This document shows positions 11,051-19,379 of a DNA stretch of 64,000 nt, in pieces (the first letter of the stretch is position 1; each line of letters opens with the position of its first letter). The stretch is from Nocardia cyriacigeorgica (lineage in GTDB: Bacteria > Actinomycetota > Actinomycetes > Mycobacteriales > Mycobacteriaceae). The notes below the pieces were generated by a model. That model saw only the letters and a program-made list of their open reading frames with translations. It ran no database searches and was not told the DNA's origin. The translations under genes and the position numbers were made by a program. Where the stretch lies: positions 11,377 through 75,376 of the forward strand of contig NZ_JAAGUY010000007.1 in the NCBI RefSeq assembly GCF_010868145.1. The letters run 5' to 3'.

Positions 11051-11233
11051 TCACGACCGCTCGACCTCGACCATGAAGAAATCGGCCTTGGCGGCGCCGC
11101 AGTCCGGGCAGGTCCAGTCGTCGGGGATGTCGTCCCAGCGGGTTCCCGGCGCGATACCGTCCTCCGGCCAGCCCTCGGCTTCGTCGTATTCGAAGCCACA
11201 CTGGATGCACTGATACAGCTTGTAGTCGGTCAT
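11051..11233 (-). CDS. rubB: Rubredoxin, AlkG2 type
   Basis: 60-residue rubredoxin that passes electrons from rubredoxin reductase to AlkB through a single Fe(Cys)4 centre. Ligands are CIQCG (near residues 9-13) and CPDCG (near 43-47). The first motif keeps the CxxCGxxYD pattern of AlkG2-type rubredoxins, the class able to support alkane hydroxylation. ATG at 11233 is preceded by AGGAAGAGG; an in-frame extension upstream has no family similarity. It follows rubA by 26 bases in the alk operon. Confidence 0.93.
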   Translation of the reverse strand: MTDYKLYQCIQCGFEYDEAEGWPEDGIAPGTRWDDIPDDWTCPDCGAAKADFFMVEVERS

Positions 11234-11259
11234 AGCGTCAACCTCTTCCTCTCGCCGGA

Positions 11260-11442
11260 CTAGCGTCGCGCCTGGTCGCTGCCGACCGGTTCGAAATCGA
11301 TCTTTTCCCGCACTCCGCAGTCCGGGCAGCACCAGTCGTCGGGAACGGCCGCCCACGGGGTTCCCGCCGGGAAGCCCTCATGCGGCTCACCGGTGGTTTC
11401 GTCATAGATGTACTCGCACACCGGACACCGATACGCGCTCAT
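11260..11442 (-). CDS. rubA: Rubredoxin, AlkG1 type
   Basis: 60-residue rubredoxin with Fe ligands CPVCE (near residues 6-10) and CPDCG (near 39-43). The CxxCEYxYDE pattern places it in the AlkG1 class, which is co-conserved with AlkB but in published complementation work did not replace the electron-transfer rubredoxin. It lies between alkB2 and rubB in one transcription unit. ATG at 11442 has AGGAGGCAC immediately upstream. Confidence 0.93.
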   Translation of the reverse strand: MSAYRCPVCEYIYDETTGEPHEGFPAGTPWAAVPDDWCCPDCGVREKIDFEPVGSDQARR

Positions 11443-11515
11443 GCTGTGCCTCCTGCGGCATGGACGGGGCGCTGTCCGTGGTTACGCGCACTGCCCCCTC
11501 CGGGCGCCGACCCGC

Positions 11516-12757
11516 TCATGCCGCGCCTCCCGGAGCCGCGCCGTAGCGGGCAAGCACCTCGTCGTGCTTGGCGGGATGGATATTGGCCCTGGTGATATCG
11601 CCGTCGTAGTGCGCGAGCACCCGCTTGTCCATTACCCGGCGCCAGATCGGCGGGAAGTAGGCGAGCAGGATCATGCTCGCGTACCCGCTGGGCAGATTCG
11701 GTGCGCCATCCCAGCTGCGCAGCGTCTGATAGCGCCGGGTCGGATAGGCGTGATGGTCACTGTGGCGCTGCAGGTGATACAGGAAGATGTTGGTGACGAT
11801 GTGGTCGCTGTTCCAGCTGTGCGTCGGCGCGGGCCGTTCGTAGCGTCCGCTGGCCGTCCGTTGCCGCACCAGCCCGTAGTGCTCGAGGTAGTTGACCGCT
11901 TCGAGCAGGCTGAATCCCACCACGGCCTGCAACAGCAGATACGGCAGCAGCTCGACGCCGAATACCGCGATCAGGACCGCGAACAGCAGCACCGACATCA
12001 GCCAGGCGCTGAGCACCTCGTTCTGCAGGGTCAACGGCTTCTTGCCGAGCCGCTCGAGTCTGGCCTTCTCCAGCCGCCACGACGACCGCAGGCCGCCGAT
12101 GACGGTGCGCGGCCAGAAAGCCCAGAAGGTCTCACCCACCCGGGAACTCGCGGGATCCTCCGGGGTCGCGACGCGCACGTGGTGGCCGCGGTTGTGCTCG
12201 ATATAGAAATGGCCGTAGCAGGACTGGGCCAACGCGATCCGCGACAGCCAGCGCTCGAGGTCGACCTTCTTGTGTCCGAGTTCGTGCGCGGTGTTGATGC
12301 CGATACCGCCGATGATGCCGACGGTGACCGCAAGGCCGATCTTGTCGACCACCATGAGCCCGCCGTCGAGGCCGAGCCAGCTCAGATCACTCGCGGTGAT
12401 CAGGTAGCAGGCCATGATCAGCGACGCGTACTGGAACGGCAGGTAGAGGTAGGTCAGGTACCGGTAGTACTTGTCGTTCTCCAGGTACTCCATCACCTCG
12501 TCGGGCGGATTGGCACCGTCCGGGCCGAAGAAGATGTCGGCCAGCGGGATGACCAGGTACACCAGGATCGGGCCGAGCCAGAACGGCACATGAGCGAGCC
12601 CCGTCCTGCCGAGTTCGTTCAGCGCCCAGATGAGCGGAATCCCGATGGTGAACAGCCCGGTGGGCGCGAACAGCCCCCACAGCCACATATACCGCTTCCG
12701 GTCCCGCCAGGCCGGCGTCTCGGCCGCTAGACCTGCGGTTTCGGCATCAGTCGACAT
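11516..12757 (-). CDS. alkB: Alkane 1-monooxygenase (AlkB family), copy 2, operon head
   Basis: 413-residue membrane alkane hydroxylase, first gene of alkB-rubA-rubB-tetR. His boxes are HELGHK, HNRGHH and LQRHSDHH, with the NYLEHYGL motif, and the N-terminal RDRKRYMWLWGLF is typical of Rhodococcus and mycobacterial AlkB. Of tandem ATGs at 12772, 12760 and 12757, the last sits six bases after AAGGAGA and is chosen. The open frame continues upstream through non-coding DNA into a sequencing adapter, giving a spurious N-terminus that begins MYKRQ; this must not be annotated as protein. Dyads at 12779-12796 and 12829-12849 are likely control sites. Confidence 0.95.
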   Translation of the reverse strand: MSTDAETAGLAAETPAWRDRKRYMWLWGLFAPTGLFTIGIPLIWALNELGRTGLAHVPFWLGPILVYLVIPLADIFFGPDGANPPDEVMEYLENDKYYRYLTYLYLPFQYASLIMACYLITASDLSWLGLDGGLMVVDKIGLAVTVGIIGGIGINTAHELGHKKVDLERWLSRIALAQSCYGHFYIEHNRGHHVRVATPEDPASSRVGETFWAFWPRTVIGGLRSSWRLEKARLERLGKKPLTLQNEVLSAWLMSVLLFAVLIAVFGVELLPYLLLQAVVGFSLLEAVNYLEHYGLVRQRTASGRYERPAPTHSWNSDHIVTNIFLYHLQRHSDHHAYPTRRYQTLRSWDGAPNLPSGYASMILLAYFPPIWRRVMDKRVLAHYDGDITRANIHPAKHDEVLARYGAAPGGAA

Positions 12758-12778
12758 CATCGTCTCCTTCATGCGACA

Positions 12779-12796
12779 CACATCACCTGTGATGTG
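12779..12796. promoter_or_regulatory. Dyad in the alkB2 leader
   Basis: Perfect 7-bp arms CACATCA / TGATGTG around CCTG, about 20 bases ahead of the alkB2 start and next to its ribosome site. It could be an operator or a small mRNA hairpin. Confidence 0.4.
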
Positions 12797-12828
12797 CATT
12801 ACCACCTGAAGTTGACGATAGACGTTGA

Positions 12829-12849
12829 TTTGTCCTAGGTCTAGACAAA
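12829..12849. promoter_or_regulatory. Candidate TetR (AlkX-like) operator of the alk operon
   Basis: Inverted repeat TTTGTC-N9-GACAAA with the AT-rich core CTAGGTCTA, 72 bases upstream of the alkB2 start. Size and symmetry suit a TetR dimer, and a TetR gene ends the same operon. The same repeat was not seen upstream of alkB1. Confidence 0.5.
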
Positions 12850-12910
12850 TAGAGCAATTTGTAAAGCATCCGTGATTTCGTGGTCCTTCGGTGCGGCAAA
12901 GACACCGAAA

Positions 12911-12971
12911 GGCGCCCCCACACCAGTGCTGTCTCTTATACACATCTGACGCTGCCTGCTGTGCGGGCGCC
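12911..12971. other. Nextera adapter remnant inside a terminator-like inverted repeat (assembly artefact)
   Basis: Bases 12929-12947 read CTGTCTCTTATACACATCT, the Tn5/Nextera mosaic-end adapter, and 12948-12956 (GACGCTGCC) continue the read-2 adapter before diverging. The translated frames show the known contaminant strings CLLYTSDAA (plus) and MYKRQ (minus). Flanking arms 12911-12926 and 12956-12971 pair at 14 of 16 positions and begin and end in GGCGCC. The native locus was therefore probably a GC-rich hairpin terminator after the NUDIX gene, whose loop was replaced by adapter during assembly. Adapter identity is near certain; whether the two flanks are truly adjacent is not. Confidence 0.96.
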
Positions 12972-12997
12972 CTTCGTAACGCTGCGATATCGACGAC

Positions 12998-13516
12998 TCA
13001 GCGAATCAGCACATCGGCGTTATCCGGGAGAGCGCCGACCGGCCACCACCGCAGATCGGTCGATTCGACGCTGCGTACCGGCACCGCACCCGCGGGCGCC
13101 GTGATCCGGAACAGCAGATCCAGATGACGCGTCGGGACCCCGAGCGAGCAGGTGATCGGATGCGCCTGCGCACCGTAGAGCTGCGGCTCCAACCGCAGAC
13201 CCGCAATCCCCGATTCCTCGGTCGCCTCACGCAGCGCGGCATCCGCCACGGTGACGTCACTTTCTTCGCAATGGCCGCCGAGCTGGATCCAACGACCGAC
13301 CCGAGGATGCAGGGTCAGCAGGACGTCATTGCCGTCGGCGGAGAACACCACCGCCGAGGCGGTGATGTGGCCGGGGGCGTGCTCGCGCAGGCAGCCACGC
13401 GGGGCGGAGCCGAGGAACGCGAGCATCGCCTCGCGCAGCGAAGCATCCGGCCCCTCCGCCGGCGACCACGATTCGAGCAACGCTGTCGCCGAGGCGTGCA
13501 ACGATTGCGCACTCAC
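12998..13516 (-). CDS. NUDIX hydrolase next to fbiB
   Basis: 172-residue NUDIX protein. The NUDIX box G-x5-E-x7-REATEESGI is complete in [20 protein letters not shown]... (near residues 83-105), so pyrophosphohydrolase activity is expected; the substrate is unknown. GTG at 13516 overlaps the fbiB stop (GTGA), showing translational coupling to F420 biosynthesis, and a NUDIX gene after fbiB is common in actinobacteria. A role in cofactor housekeeping is inference. Its terminator region is interrupted by the adapter artefact about 30 bases downstream. Confidence 0.88.
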   Translation of the reverse strand: MSAQSLHASATALLESWSPAEGPDASLREAMLAFLGSAPRGCLREHAPGHITASAVVFSADGNDVLLTLHPRVGRWIQLGGHCEESDVTVADAALREATEESGIAGLRLEPQLYGAQAHPITCSLGVPTRHLDLLFRITAPAGAVPVRSVESTDLRWWPVGALPDNADVLIR

Positions 13517-14859
13517 CGCTCCACCAGCGCCTCGCCCGGCGCTCGCGGCGGACGGGGCGTGAGCTCGTCGAGCGGATGACCGATCGCGATAGCGCCCAGC
13601 GGATTCCACTCACCATCGAGGCCGAGCACCTCGCGCGTCGTCTCGGGAGCGAAGATGGTCGAGCCGATCCAGCAGCTCCCGAGACCCTCGGTGGCCAGTG
13701 CGACAAGCAGCCCCTGCACCGCGGCGCCGACCGCCACGGTGAACATGGTCTGTTCGGCCGCCCGGCGCCGCTGGTCCGGATAGTCGTGCGCGCCGTCCGG
13801 GACGCAGCACGGAATGATCACCTCGGGTGCGTCGAAAAGGATCCGGCCACGGGCGATCCGGCGCTCCACCCGATCGGCAGGCAAGCCGTCGGCAGTGAGA
13901 TCGGCGCGCCACTTGTCGGCCATCGCGGTCAGCAACCGTTCCCGGAGTGCGCGATCACGCAGCCATACGAACCGCACCGGCCGAGTGTGATGCGGGGCGG
14001 GTGCGGTCAGCGCGACCGACACCGCCGCGCGCACCCGCTCCGGGTCGACGGGGTCGGCGGCGAACTCGCGCACCGACCGCCGCAGCAGCACCGCCTCCGA
14101 ACGTCCTTGCTCGATCGCCTCGGCGGTACCGAGCCAGAACAGATCGTCGGTGCCGCGCCGCACGAGATCGGCTGCGCTGGAGGCATCGTCGGTGTAGGCC
14201 AGCCCGCGCACCGCGGCAACCGGGACACCACCGAGCTTGCCTTTCACCAGGTCGGCGGCCGCCGCCAGCTCGTCGGCCACGGCAACTTGGGTGACGTGCA
14301 GTTCGTTGCCCTGTCCGTCCACCGCGCCCGCGTAGTCGTGCAGCACCCGCAGCCCGGAGGAGCCGATGGCCGCATCGATCTGACCGTTACGCCAGGCCCG
14401 GCCCATGGTGTCGGTGATCACCACCGCCACCTCCACCCCGAGCCGCTCGGCCAGCGCCGAACGCAGCGCCTTCGCACTGGCATCGGGATCGGTTGGCAGC
14501 AGCACCAATTCACCCTGCTCCACATTGGACCCATCCACCCCGGAGGCCGCCTGGACGATGCCGAGCCGGTTCTCGGTGATGAGGGTGCGTCCCTTGCGGG
14601 CCAACACCCGCACGGCCTCCTGATCGACCAGCGCTCGCCGCGCGGTATCGCGCTCCTCCGGATCCAGCGGCGCCGCGACGATACGGCCCTCGACCTTGGC
14701 GACGATCTTGCTGGTGACCACGAGCACATCGCCGTCGGCCAGCCACGGCGCGTTCGCCGCGATGTGTTCGGCGAGGTCATCGCCGGGCCGGAACTCCGGC
14801 AGCCCGGTGATCGGCAGCAGCCGCAACTCGCCTGCGGCGTGGTCGACGGGGCCGGTCAC
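13513..14859 (-). CDS. fbiB: Bifunctional F420-0:gamma-glutamyl ligase / dehydro-F420 reductase
   Basis: 448-residue fused protein. Residues 1 to about 245 form the CofE ligase, which adds glutamates to F420-0 using GTP ([20 protein letters not shown] near residues 147-166). From about residue 250 follows a nitroreductase-fold FMN domain ([12 protein letters not shown], then [12 protein letters not shown]), which in mycobacteria reduces dehydro-F420-0. GTG at 14859 overlaps the fbiA stop (GTGA), so fbiA, fbiB and the NUDIX gene form a coupled operon. The two-domain form is the one typical of mycobacteria and relatives. Confidence 0.95.
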   Translation of the reverse strand: MTGPVDHAAGELRLLPITGLPEFRPGDDLAEHIAANAPWLADGDVLVVTSKIVAKVEGRIVAAPLDPEERDTARRALVDQEAVRVLARKGRTLITENRLGIVQAASGVDGSNVEQGELVLLPTDPDASAKALRSALAERLGVEVAVVITDTMGRAWRNGQIDAAIGSSGLRVLHDYAGAVDGQGNELHVTQVAVADELAAAADLVKGKLGGVPVAAVRGLAYTDDASSAADLVRRGTDDLFWLGTAEAIEQGRSEAVLLRRSVREFAADPVDPERVRAAVSVALTAPAPHHTRPVRFVWLRDRALRERLLTAMADKWRADLTADGLPADRVERRIARGRILFDAPEVIIPCCVPDGAHDYPDQRRRAAEQTMFTVAVGAAVQGLLVALATEGLGSCWIGSTIFAPETTREVLGLDGEWNPLGAIAIGHPLDELTPRPPRAPGEALVER

Positions 14860-15854
14860 GGCTTGACTCCCGCCAGATCCAGTGCCGCACGCGCCATTTC
14901 GGCAGTGGTCGGCGGGTCGGTCATCAGCAGCGGCACGCTGCGGACCTCGACGCCGGGCACATCGGCGGTGTCGGTGGTGTGGATCAGCCAGCCGTCAAGG
15001 ATGCCCGTCGCCGAGCGCGCGCCGTAGTGCCGGCCGACCGCCTCGGCGGAGGTTTCCACGCCGATGACCGACAGACATTCATCGGCCATGCCGCGCAACG
15101 GTTTTCCGTCGATGACGGGAGAGATGCCGATGACCTTCGCGTCGGTGGTGCGCAGCGCGCCGCGGATGCCAGGCACCGCGAGGATGGATCCGATGCTCAC
15201 CACCGGGTTCGACGGTGCGAGCAAGACCACATCAGCGGCGCTTATGATATCGATCACATTTGGCGCGGGTTTGGCTTGCTCCGCGCCGATTGTGGCGAAT
15301 CCATGAGTCTCGATGTCTGCACGGTATCGAACCCACCACTCTTGAAAATGGATCGCGCGGCGTTCGCCAGGGTTGTCCGGGTCACTGACAACGACATGGG
15401 TTTCACAACGATCGTCGGTTGCCGGGATCAGTTTCACGCCCGGTTGCCATCGATTGCACAGCGCTTCGGTCACCGCGGAGAGCGGGTAACCGGCGTTCAG
15501 CATTTCCGTTCGAACCAAGTGCGTGGCGATATCGCGATCACCCAGACCGAACCAGTCCGGCTGCGCGTGGTATTTGGCCAGCTCTTCCTTGGCGTGCCAG
15601 GTTTCCGCCACCCGGCCCCAGCCGCGTTCGGTATCGATTCCGCCGCCGAGGGTATACATGCAGGTATCGAGGTCGGGACAGATTCGCAGGCCGTGCATCC
15701 ACACGTCGTCACCGACATTGACGATCGCCGAAACGTCAGCATCGGGCAGTAGTTCCCGAACACCCTGAAGGAACCGCGCACCACCCACTCCGCCGACAAG
15801 GACGGCGATACGGGGCCCATTGACGGGTGCGATGTCCGCTTGTTCTGAAGTCAC
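14856..15854 (-). CDS. fbiA: Phosphoenolpyruvate/phospholactate transferase of F420 synthesis
   Basis: 332-residue CofD/FbiA enzyme joining the phospho-acid moiety to the deazaflavin Fo; in actinobacteria the substrate is enolpyruvyl-diphospho-guanosine, giving dehydro-F420-0. Seen: the N-terminal loop [15 protein letters not shown], the Fo-site segment [19 protein letters not shown], and [15 protein letters not shown] near the middle. GTG at 15854 gives the usual family length; another in-frame GTG is two codons upstream, and the open frame runs to 15989 without similarity. First gene of the fbiA-fbiB-NUDIX operon, divergent from whiB2. Confidence 0.94.
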   Translation of the reverse strand: MTSEQADIAPVNGPRIAVLVGGVGGARFLQGVRELLPDADVSAIVNVGDDVWMHGLRICPDLDTCMYTLGGGIDTERGWGRVAETWHAKEELAKYHAQPDWFGLGDRDIATHLVRTEMLNAGYPLSAVTEALCNRWQPGVKLIPATDDRCETHVVVSDPDNPGERRAIHFQEWWVRYRADIETHGFATIGAEQAKPAPNVIDIISAADVVLLAPSNPVVSIGSILAVPGIRGALRTTDAKVIGISPVIDGKPLRGMADECLSVIGVETSAEAVGRHYGARSATGILDGWLIHTTDTADVPGVEVRSVPLLMTDPPTTAEMARAALDLAGVKP

Positions 15855-16063
15855 ATCCACATAGCCTAAGCGCCCCCGGATCGGCGCCGCCTGGAGCCAT
15901 ATTTGCTGCTCATTTGCTATATGACGGATCAAGATCGTCTTCGAAAGCGCTGCCGGATAGTAACGGAATAGCGACAGCGGCTTGACCATCGACGCGTTCG
16001 GCGTGTCTAATCACAGTCATGTCATTCCGGGCTCGCGCGAGAGTTCAACGCGCGAACGGCTTT

Positions 16064-16079
16064 TCGAACGAATGTTCGA
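16064..16079. promoter_or_regulatory. Perfect LexA (SOS) box between fbiA and whiB2
   Basis: TCGAAC-GAAT-GTTCGA matches the mycobacterial/actinobacterial LexA consensus TCGAAC-N4-GTTCGA exactly. It lies 121 bases upstream of the whiB2 ATG and 210 upstream of fbiA, in a 345-base intergenic region (15855-16199) that otherwise holds only promoter-like sequence. Control of whiB2 is the likelier target by distance. Confidence 0.7.
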
Positions 16080-16199
16080 GCCGGGGCGGCATGTTCGGGG
16101 ATGTCCGCGAGACAACGTCGCGGAGTAGTGCCGTCGGTAGGCGTGTTGGTCCGGCGGAAAGAAGCATTCTGCGCTAACACACAGTGAGGAGGCGGAGCG

Positions 16200-16601
16200 A
16201 TGGCCAATGAGCTGGCCCCTTCGGGCATGCCGGGCGGCGTATCGCAAACCGATTCCACGGCAGGCGCAGCACGTAGCGTCTGCGCAGAGGCCGGGTGGAA
16301 GGACCATGAGGGGGGTGAGCGCGATTCGGCGCCCCAACTCAGCTTGGTCGTGCCGGGTTTCGACGAGATGTTCGAGTCCATCGAGGAACAGTGGCAGGAA
16401 CGTGCCCTGTGCGCCCAGACCGATCCGGAGGCGTTCTTCCCCGAGAAGGGCGGCTCGACTCGCGAAGCGAAACGGATCTGCATGGGCTGCGAGGTTCGCG
16501 ACGAGTGCTTGGAATACGCACTCGCACACGATGAACGCTTCGGCATCTGGGGCGGTTTGTCCGAACGCGAACGCCGCAGGCTCAAGCGCGGCATCGGCTG
16601 A
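16200..16601 (+). CDS. whiB2: WhiB-family iron-sulfur regulator WhiB2
   Basis: 133-residue Wbl protein, an Fe-S cluster transcription factor required for septation and division in mycobacteria (WhmD) and for sporulation septation as Streptomyces WhiB. Cluster ligands are Cys71, Cys94, Cys97 and Cys103 (CxxCxxxxxC arrangement). The G[I/V]WGG turn is at about 115-119, followed by the basic tail RERRRLKRG. Residues 60-133 are nearly identical to mycobacterial WhiB2, but the N-terminal 55 residues are longer than in the M. tuberculosis protein. ATG at 16200 is supported by a strong GAGGAGGCGGAG directly upstream. A perfect LexA box lies upstream. Confidence 0.94.
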   Translation: MANELAPSGMPGGVSQTDSTAGAARSVCAEAGWKDHEGGERDSAPQLSLVVPGFDEMFESIEEQWQERALCAQTDPEAFFPEKGGSTREAKRICMGCEVRDECLEYALAHDERFGIWGGLSERERRRLKRGIG

Positions 16602-16624
16602 ACCGGGGCCTGCCAGGACCCGGC

Positions 16625-16659
16625 CGGCCCGCCTCGGTGTGTGTGGCCGGGGCGGGCCG
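16625..16659 (+). terminator. Stem-loop after whiB2
   Basis: Perfect 9-bp arms CGGCCCGCC / GGCGGGCCG with a 17-base loop, 24 bases past the whiB2 stop. No T-run. Confidence 0.55.
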
Positions 16660-16694
16660 ACAGTATGTCGCGGTAGCTGACTAACGTTTCGGGT

Positions 16695-17174
16695 ATGGCA
16701 CGCTCCCGCAACCGACGTCCCCCGACTGCCCGGTCGGTGACCCGCCGTGGCCGCGGAGTACGCGGGCCGATGCTGCCGCCGACCGTCCCCGCCTGGCGCA
16801 CCCGCGGACAGAAGTTCGACCGCCTGGTGCTCGAGGCCTTCGCCCCGCTGGATTCGCGGTGGCACGATCGGCTCACCAAACTCGATATCGCCGTCGACGA
16901 TGTGCCGAAAATCCGTCCGCTGCACCCAGATTCGGTCACCTGGCCGGACGAGGTCGTCGCCGACGGACCGGTACCGCTGTCGCGACTCATCCCGGCGGGC
17001 GTCGACCGGCACGGCACCCCCATCCGGGCACGGGTCGTGTTGTTCCGCAAACCGCTCGAATTGCGGGCGGGCGATCCGGACGATCTCGTGGAGCTGTTGC
17101 GCGAGGTCCTGGTCCAGCAGATCGCTACCTATCTCGGCGTCGATCCAGACGTCATCGATCCCGAACCGAACTGA
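16695..17174 (+). CDS. Zincin-like metallopeptidase-family protein, HExxH lost
   Basis: 159-residue homologue of the conserved gene next to whiB2 in mycobacteria (Rv3259), assigned to the minimal zincin-like metallopeptidase family. The N-terminus is strongly basic. The segment where family peptidases carry HExxH reads VLVQQIATYLGVDPDVID here, so both His and the catalytic Glu are replaced and peptidase activity is unlikely; this may be normal for the Rv3259 subgroup. ATG at 16695 has no clear ribosome site and may be leaderless. Function unknown; position beside whiB2 and DUF3499 is conserved. Confidence 0.78.
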   Translation: MARSRNRRPPTARSVTRRGRGVRGPMLPPTVPAWRTRGQKFDRLVLEAFAPLDSRWHDRLTKLDIAVDDVPKIRPLHPDSVTWPDEVVADGPVPLSRLIPAGVDRHGTPIRARVVLFRKPLELRAGDPDDLVELLREVLVQQIATYLGVDPDVIDPEPN

Positions 17175-17318
17175 CCGCGCGATCGCCCGCGCATCGGTGC
17201 GAAATCGGTCACTGACGGCGGGCCGGAGGAGTTGCGACGCGCCGATCGGGAGGGATTCGCTGAGCGTGTCTACCCATCTCTGACCGCCAAGGGGGTTACT
17301 CTCACTGGCGTGATTCCC

Positions 17319-17699
17319 ATGCGTCGTTGCTGCCGACCAGGTTGCAAGAATCCGGCCGTCGCGACGCTCACCTATGTCTACTCGGACTCGACCGCGGTGG
17401 TCGGACCTCTCGCGACGGTAGCCGAACCCCATTCCTGGGACCTATGCGAGACGCACGCCTCCCGCATCACCGCGCCCAAGGGCTGGGACATGGTCCGGCA
17501 CGAAGGCGGATTCTCCTCCAGCACACCCGACGACGACGATCTGACCGCGCTGGCCGAGGCGGTTCGCGAAGCCGGACTGCGCCGCCGTCCGCCCGAACCA
17601 GACCAGCACGGCTACCGCGACTACGCGCCTCCACCCCCGCGCGCCACCCGCACCGGCCGCCGCGGACATCTGCGCGTACTGCCTGATCCGCCCAGCTGA
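17319..17699 (+). CDS. DUF3499 family protein
   Basis: 126-residue DUF3499 protein, function unknown, conserved next to whiB2 and manB in actinobacteria (Rv3258c position). Starts MRRCCRPGCKNPAVATLTY, with a Cys cluster (Cys4, Cys5, Cys9) and a later LCETHASR, which together could bind zinc. The C-terminal third is charged and Pro/Arg-rich, probably disordered. ATG at 17319 matches the family start; a GTG nine bases upstream (17310) is possible. Neither has a convincing ribosome site. Confidence 0.85.
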   Translation: MRRCCRPGCKNPAVATLTYVYSDSTAVVGPLATVAEPHSWDLCETHASRITAPKGWDMVRHEGGFSSSTPDDDDLTALAEAVREAGLRRRPPEPDQHGYRDYAPPPPRATRTGRRGHLRVLPDPPS

Positions 17700-17767
17700 G
17701 GCCGTGCCCGCGGGCAACTACCGGGACCATGTCAGCGCCGCACCGCGCGGGCACTAGGGTGTTCGCT

Positions 17768-19144
17768 ATGACAGTCGCCCGCCCTGCCGATTTCGTGAAC
17801 GCGGTGATCAAGGCCTACGACGTCCGCGGTGTGGTCGGTGACCAGATCGATGCCCAATTCGTCTCCGACGTAGGGGCTTCGTTCGCGCGGCTGATGCGCG
17901 CCGAGGACGCGCGGCGGGTCGTCATCGGGCACGATATGCGCGACTCCTCCCCCGAACTGGCGGCCGCCTTCGCCGAGGGCGTGCTCGGGCAGGGCCTCGA
18001 TGTGGTGCACATCGGCCTGGCGTCCACCGATCAGCTCTACTTCGCCTCCGGCAAGCTGGACTGCCCGGGCGCCATGTTCACCGCCAGCCACAACCCGGCC
18101 CGCTACAACGGCATCAAGTTGTGCCGCGCCAAGGCGCTACCGGTCGGCCAGGACACTGGCCTCGCCACCATCGCCGCCGAGGTCACCGCGGGTGTACCCG
18201 GCTACGACGGCGCGCGCGGCAGCGCCACCGAGACCGATCTGCTCGACGACTACGCCACCTTCCTGCGCGAGCTGGTCGACCTGACCGAGATCCGCCCGCT
18301 GACGATCGCGGTGGATGCGGGCAACGGGATGGGCGGGCACACCGTGCCAGCGGTGCTCGGCAGCCTGGCGCAGGTGTCGATCGTGCCGCTGTATTTCGAA
18401 CTCGACGGCAGCTTCCCCAACCACGAGGCCAACCCGCTGGACCCGAAGAACCTGGTCGATCTGCAGGATCTGGTCCGCACGTCCGGCGCCGACATCGGCC
18501 TGGCCTTCGACGGCGACGCCGACCGCTGCTTCGTCGTGGACGAGAACGGCGACCCGGTGTCACCGTCGGCGATCACCGCACTGGTCGCCGAACGCGAACT
18601 CGGCAAGGAACCGGGCGCGGTGATCATCCACAATCTGATCACCTCGCGCGCGGTGCCCGAACTGGTCACCGAACTGGGCGGCACACCGGTACGCACCAGG
18701 GTCGGCCATTCGTTCATCAAGCAGCAGATGGCCGCGACCGGTGCGGTGTTCGGCGGCGAGCACTCCGCGCACTACTACTTCCGGGACTTCTGGGGCGCCG
18801 ACTCCGGCATGCTCGCCGCACTGCACGTGCTCGCGGCGCTCGGCGAGAAGGACCGGCCGGTCTCGGAGCTGATGTCGTCCTATAACACCTACGCCGCGTC
18901 CGGGGAGATCAACTCCACCGTCGCGGACGCCGCCGAACGCACCGGCGCGGTGCTGGACGCATTCGCCGATCGAGCGGTGTCGGTGGACCGGCTGGACGGC
19001 GTGACGGTGCATCTGCCTGCCGACGCCTGGTTCAATCTGCGCGCCTCGAATACCGAACCGCTGCTACGTCTCAACGTCGAAGCCAGATCGCCGGAGGAAG
19101 TAGACGCACTCGTAACCGAAGTCCTGAGCATCGTGCGGTCCTGA
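17768..19144 (+). CDS. manB: Phosphomannomutase/phosphoglucomutase
   Basis: 458-residue alpha-D-phosphohexomutase that interconverts mannose-6-P and mannose-1-P (and often the glucose pair), feeding GDP-mannose, PIM/lipomannan-type glycolipids and other polymers. The catalytic phosphoserine loop TASHNPARYNGIK is near residue 104, the metal loop FDGDADRCFV near 245, the sugar-specificity loop GGEHSAHYYF near 325 and the phosphate-binding RASNTEPLLRLN near the end. ATG at 17768 gives the family start; the frame opens 13 codons earlier without support. Corresponds to Rv3257c and is followed by the SIS protein and manA, as in mycobacteria. Confidence 0.94.
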   Translation: MTVARPADFVNAVIKAYDVRGVVGDQIDAQFVSDVGASFARLMRAEDARRVVIGHDMRDSSPELAAAFAEGVLGQGLDVVHIGLASTDQLYFASGKLDCPGAMFTASHNPARYNGIKLCRAKALPVGQDTGLATIAAEVTAGVPGYDGARGSATETDLLDDYATFLRELVDLTEIRPLTIAVDAGNGMGGHTVPAVLGSLAQVSIVPLYFELDGSFPNHEANPLDPKNLVDLQDLVRTSGADIGLAFDGDADRCFVVDENGDPVSPSAITALVAERELGKEPGAVIIHNLITSRAVPELVTELGGTPVRTRVGHSFIKQQMAATGAVFGGEHSAHYYFRDFWGADSGMLAALHVLAALGEKDRPVSELMSSYNTYAASGEINSTVADAAERTGAVLDAFADRAVSVDRLDGVTVHLPADAWFNLRASNTEPLLRLNVEARSPEEVDALVTEVLSIVRS

Positions 19145-19263
19145 CTGGGATAGTGGAATTACTAAGGGAAGGAATCACATGCTCGGGATTCGCGCAGGAA
19201 GACGGACCGATCTTCCCGACCGTGGATCTCGGGCATAGTCGGTTCCCGACTGGAATAGTGGAA
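19143..19263 (+). repeat. Direct repeat pair in the manB to SIS-gene interval
   Basis: GACTGGGATAGTGGAA (19143-19158) recurs as GACTGGAATAGTGGAA (19248-19263), 15 of 16 identical, 105 bases apart. The 235-base gap 19145-19379 otherwise holds no gene I can support. It may carry promoters for the next operon, since each copy contains a TAGTGG-like core, but this is uncertain. Confidence 0.35.
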
Positions 19264-19379
19264 GCACAGACCTTGGATTCGCCCGGCCCCATCCGGAGAG
19301 GGAAGGTCCCGGAGGGCGCCACACCGAAGGGTGCGGGCCGACGGCGAACACAGCGCGATGAGGGGAGGTGGGACGCCCG

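Noticed and set aside
12764..12943. N-terminal extension of alkB2 beginning MYKRQ
   Set aside because: The start lies in sequencing adapter and the rest is promoter DNA; the real start has a good ribosome site at 12757.
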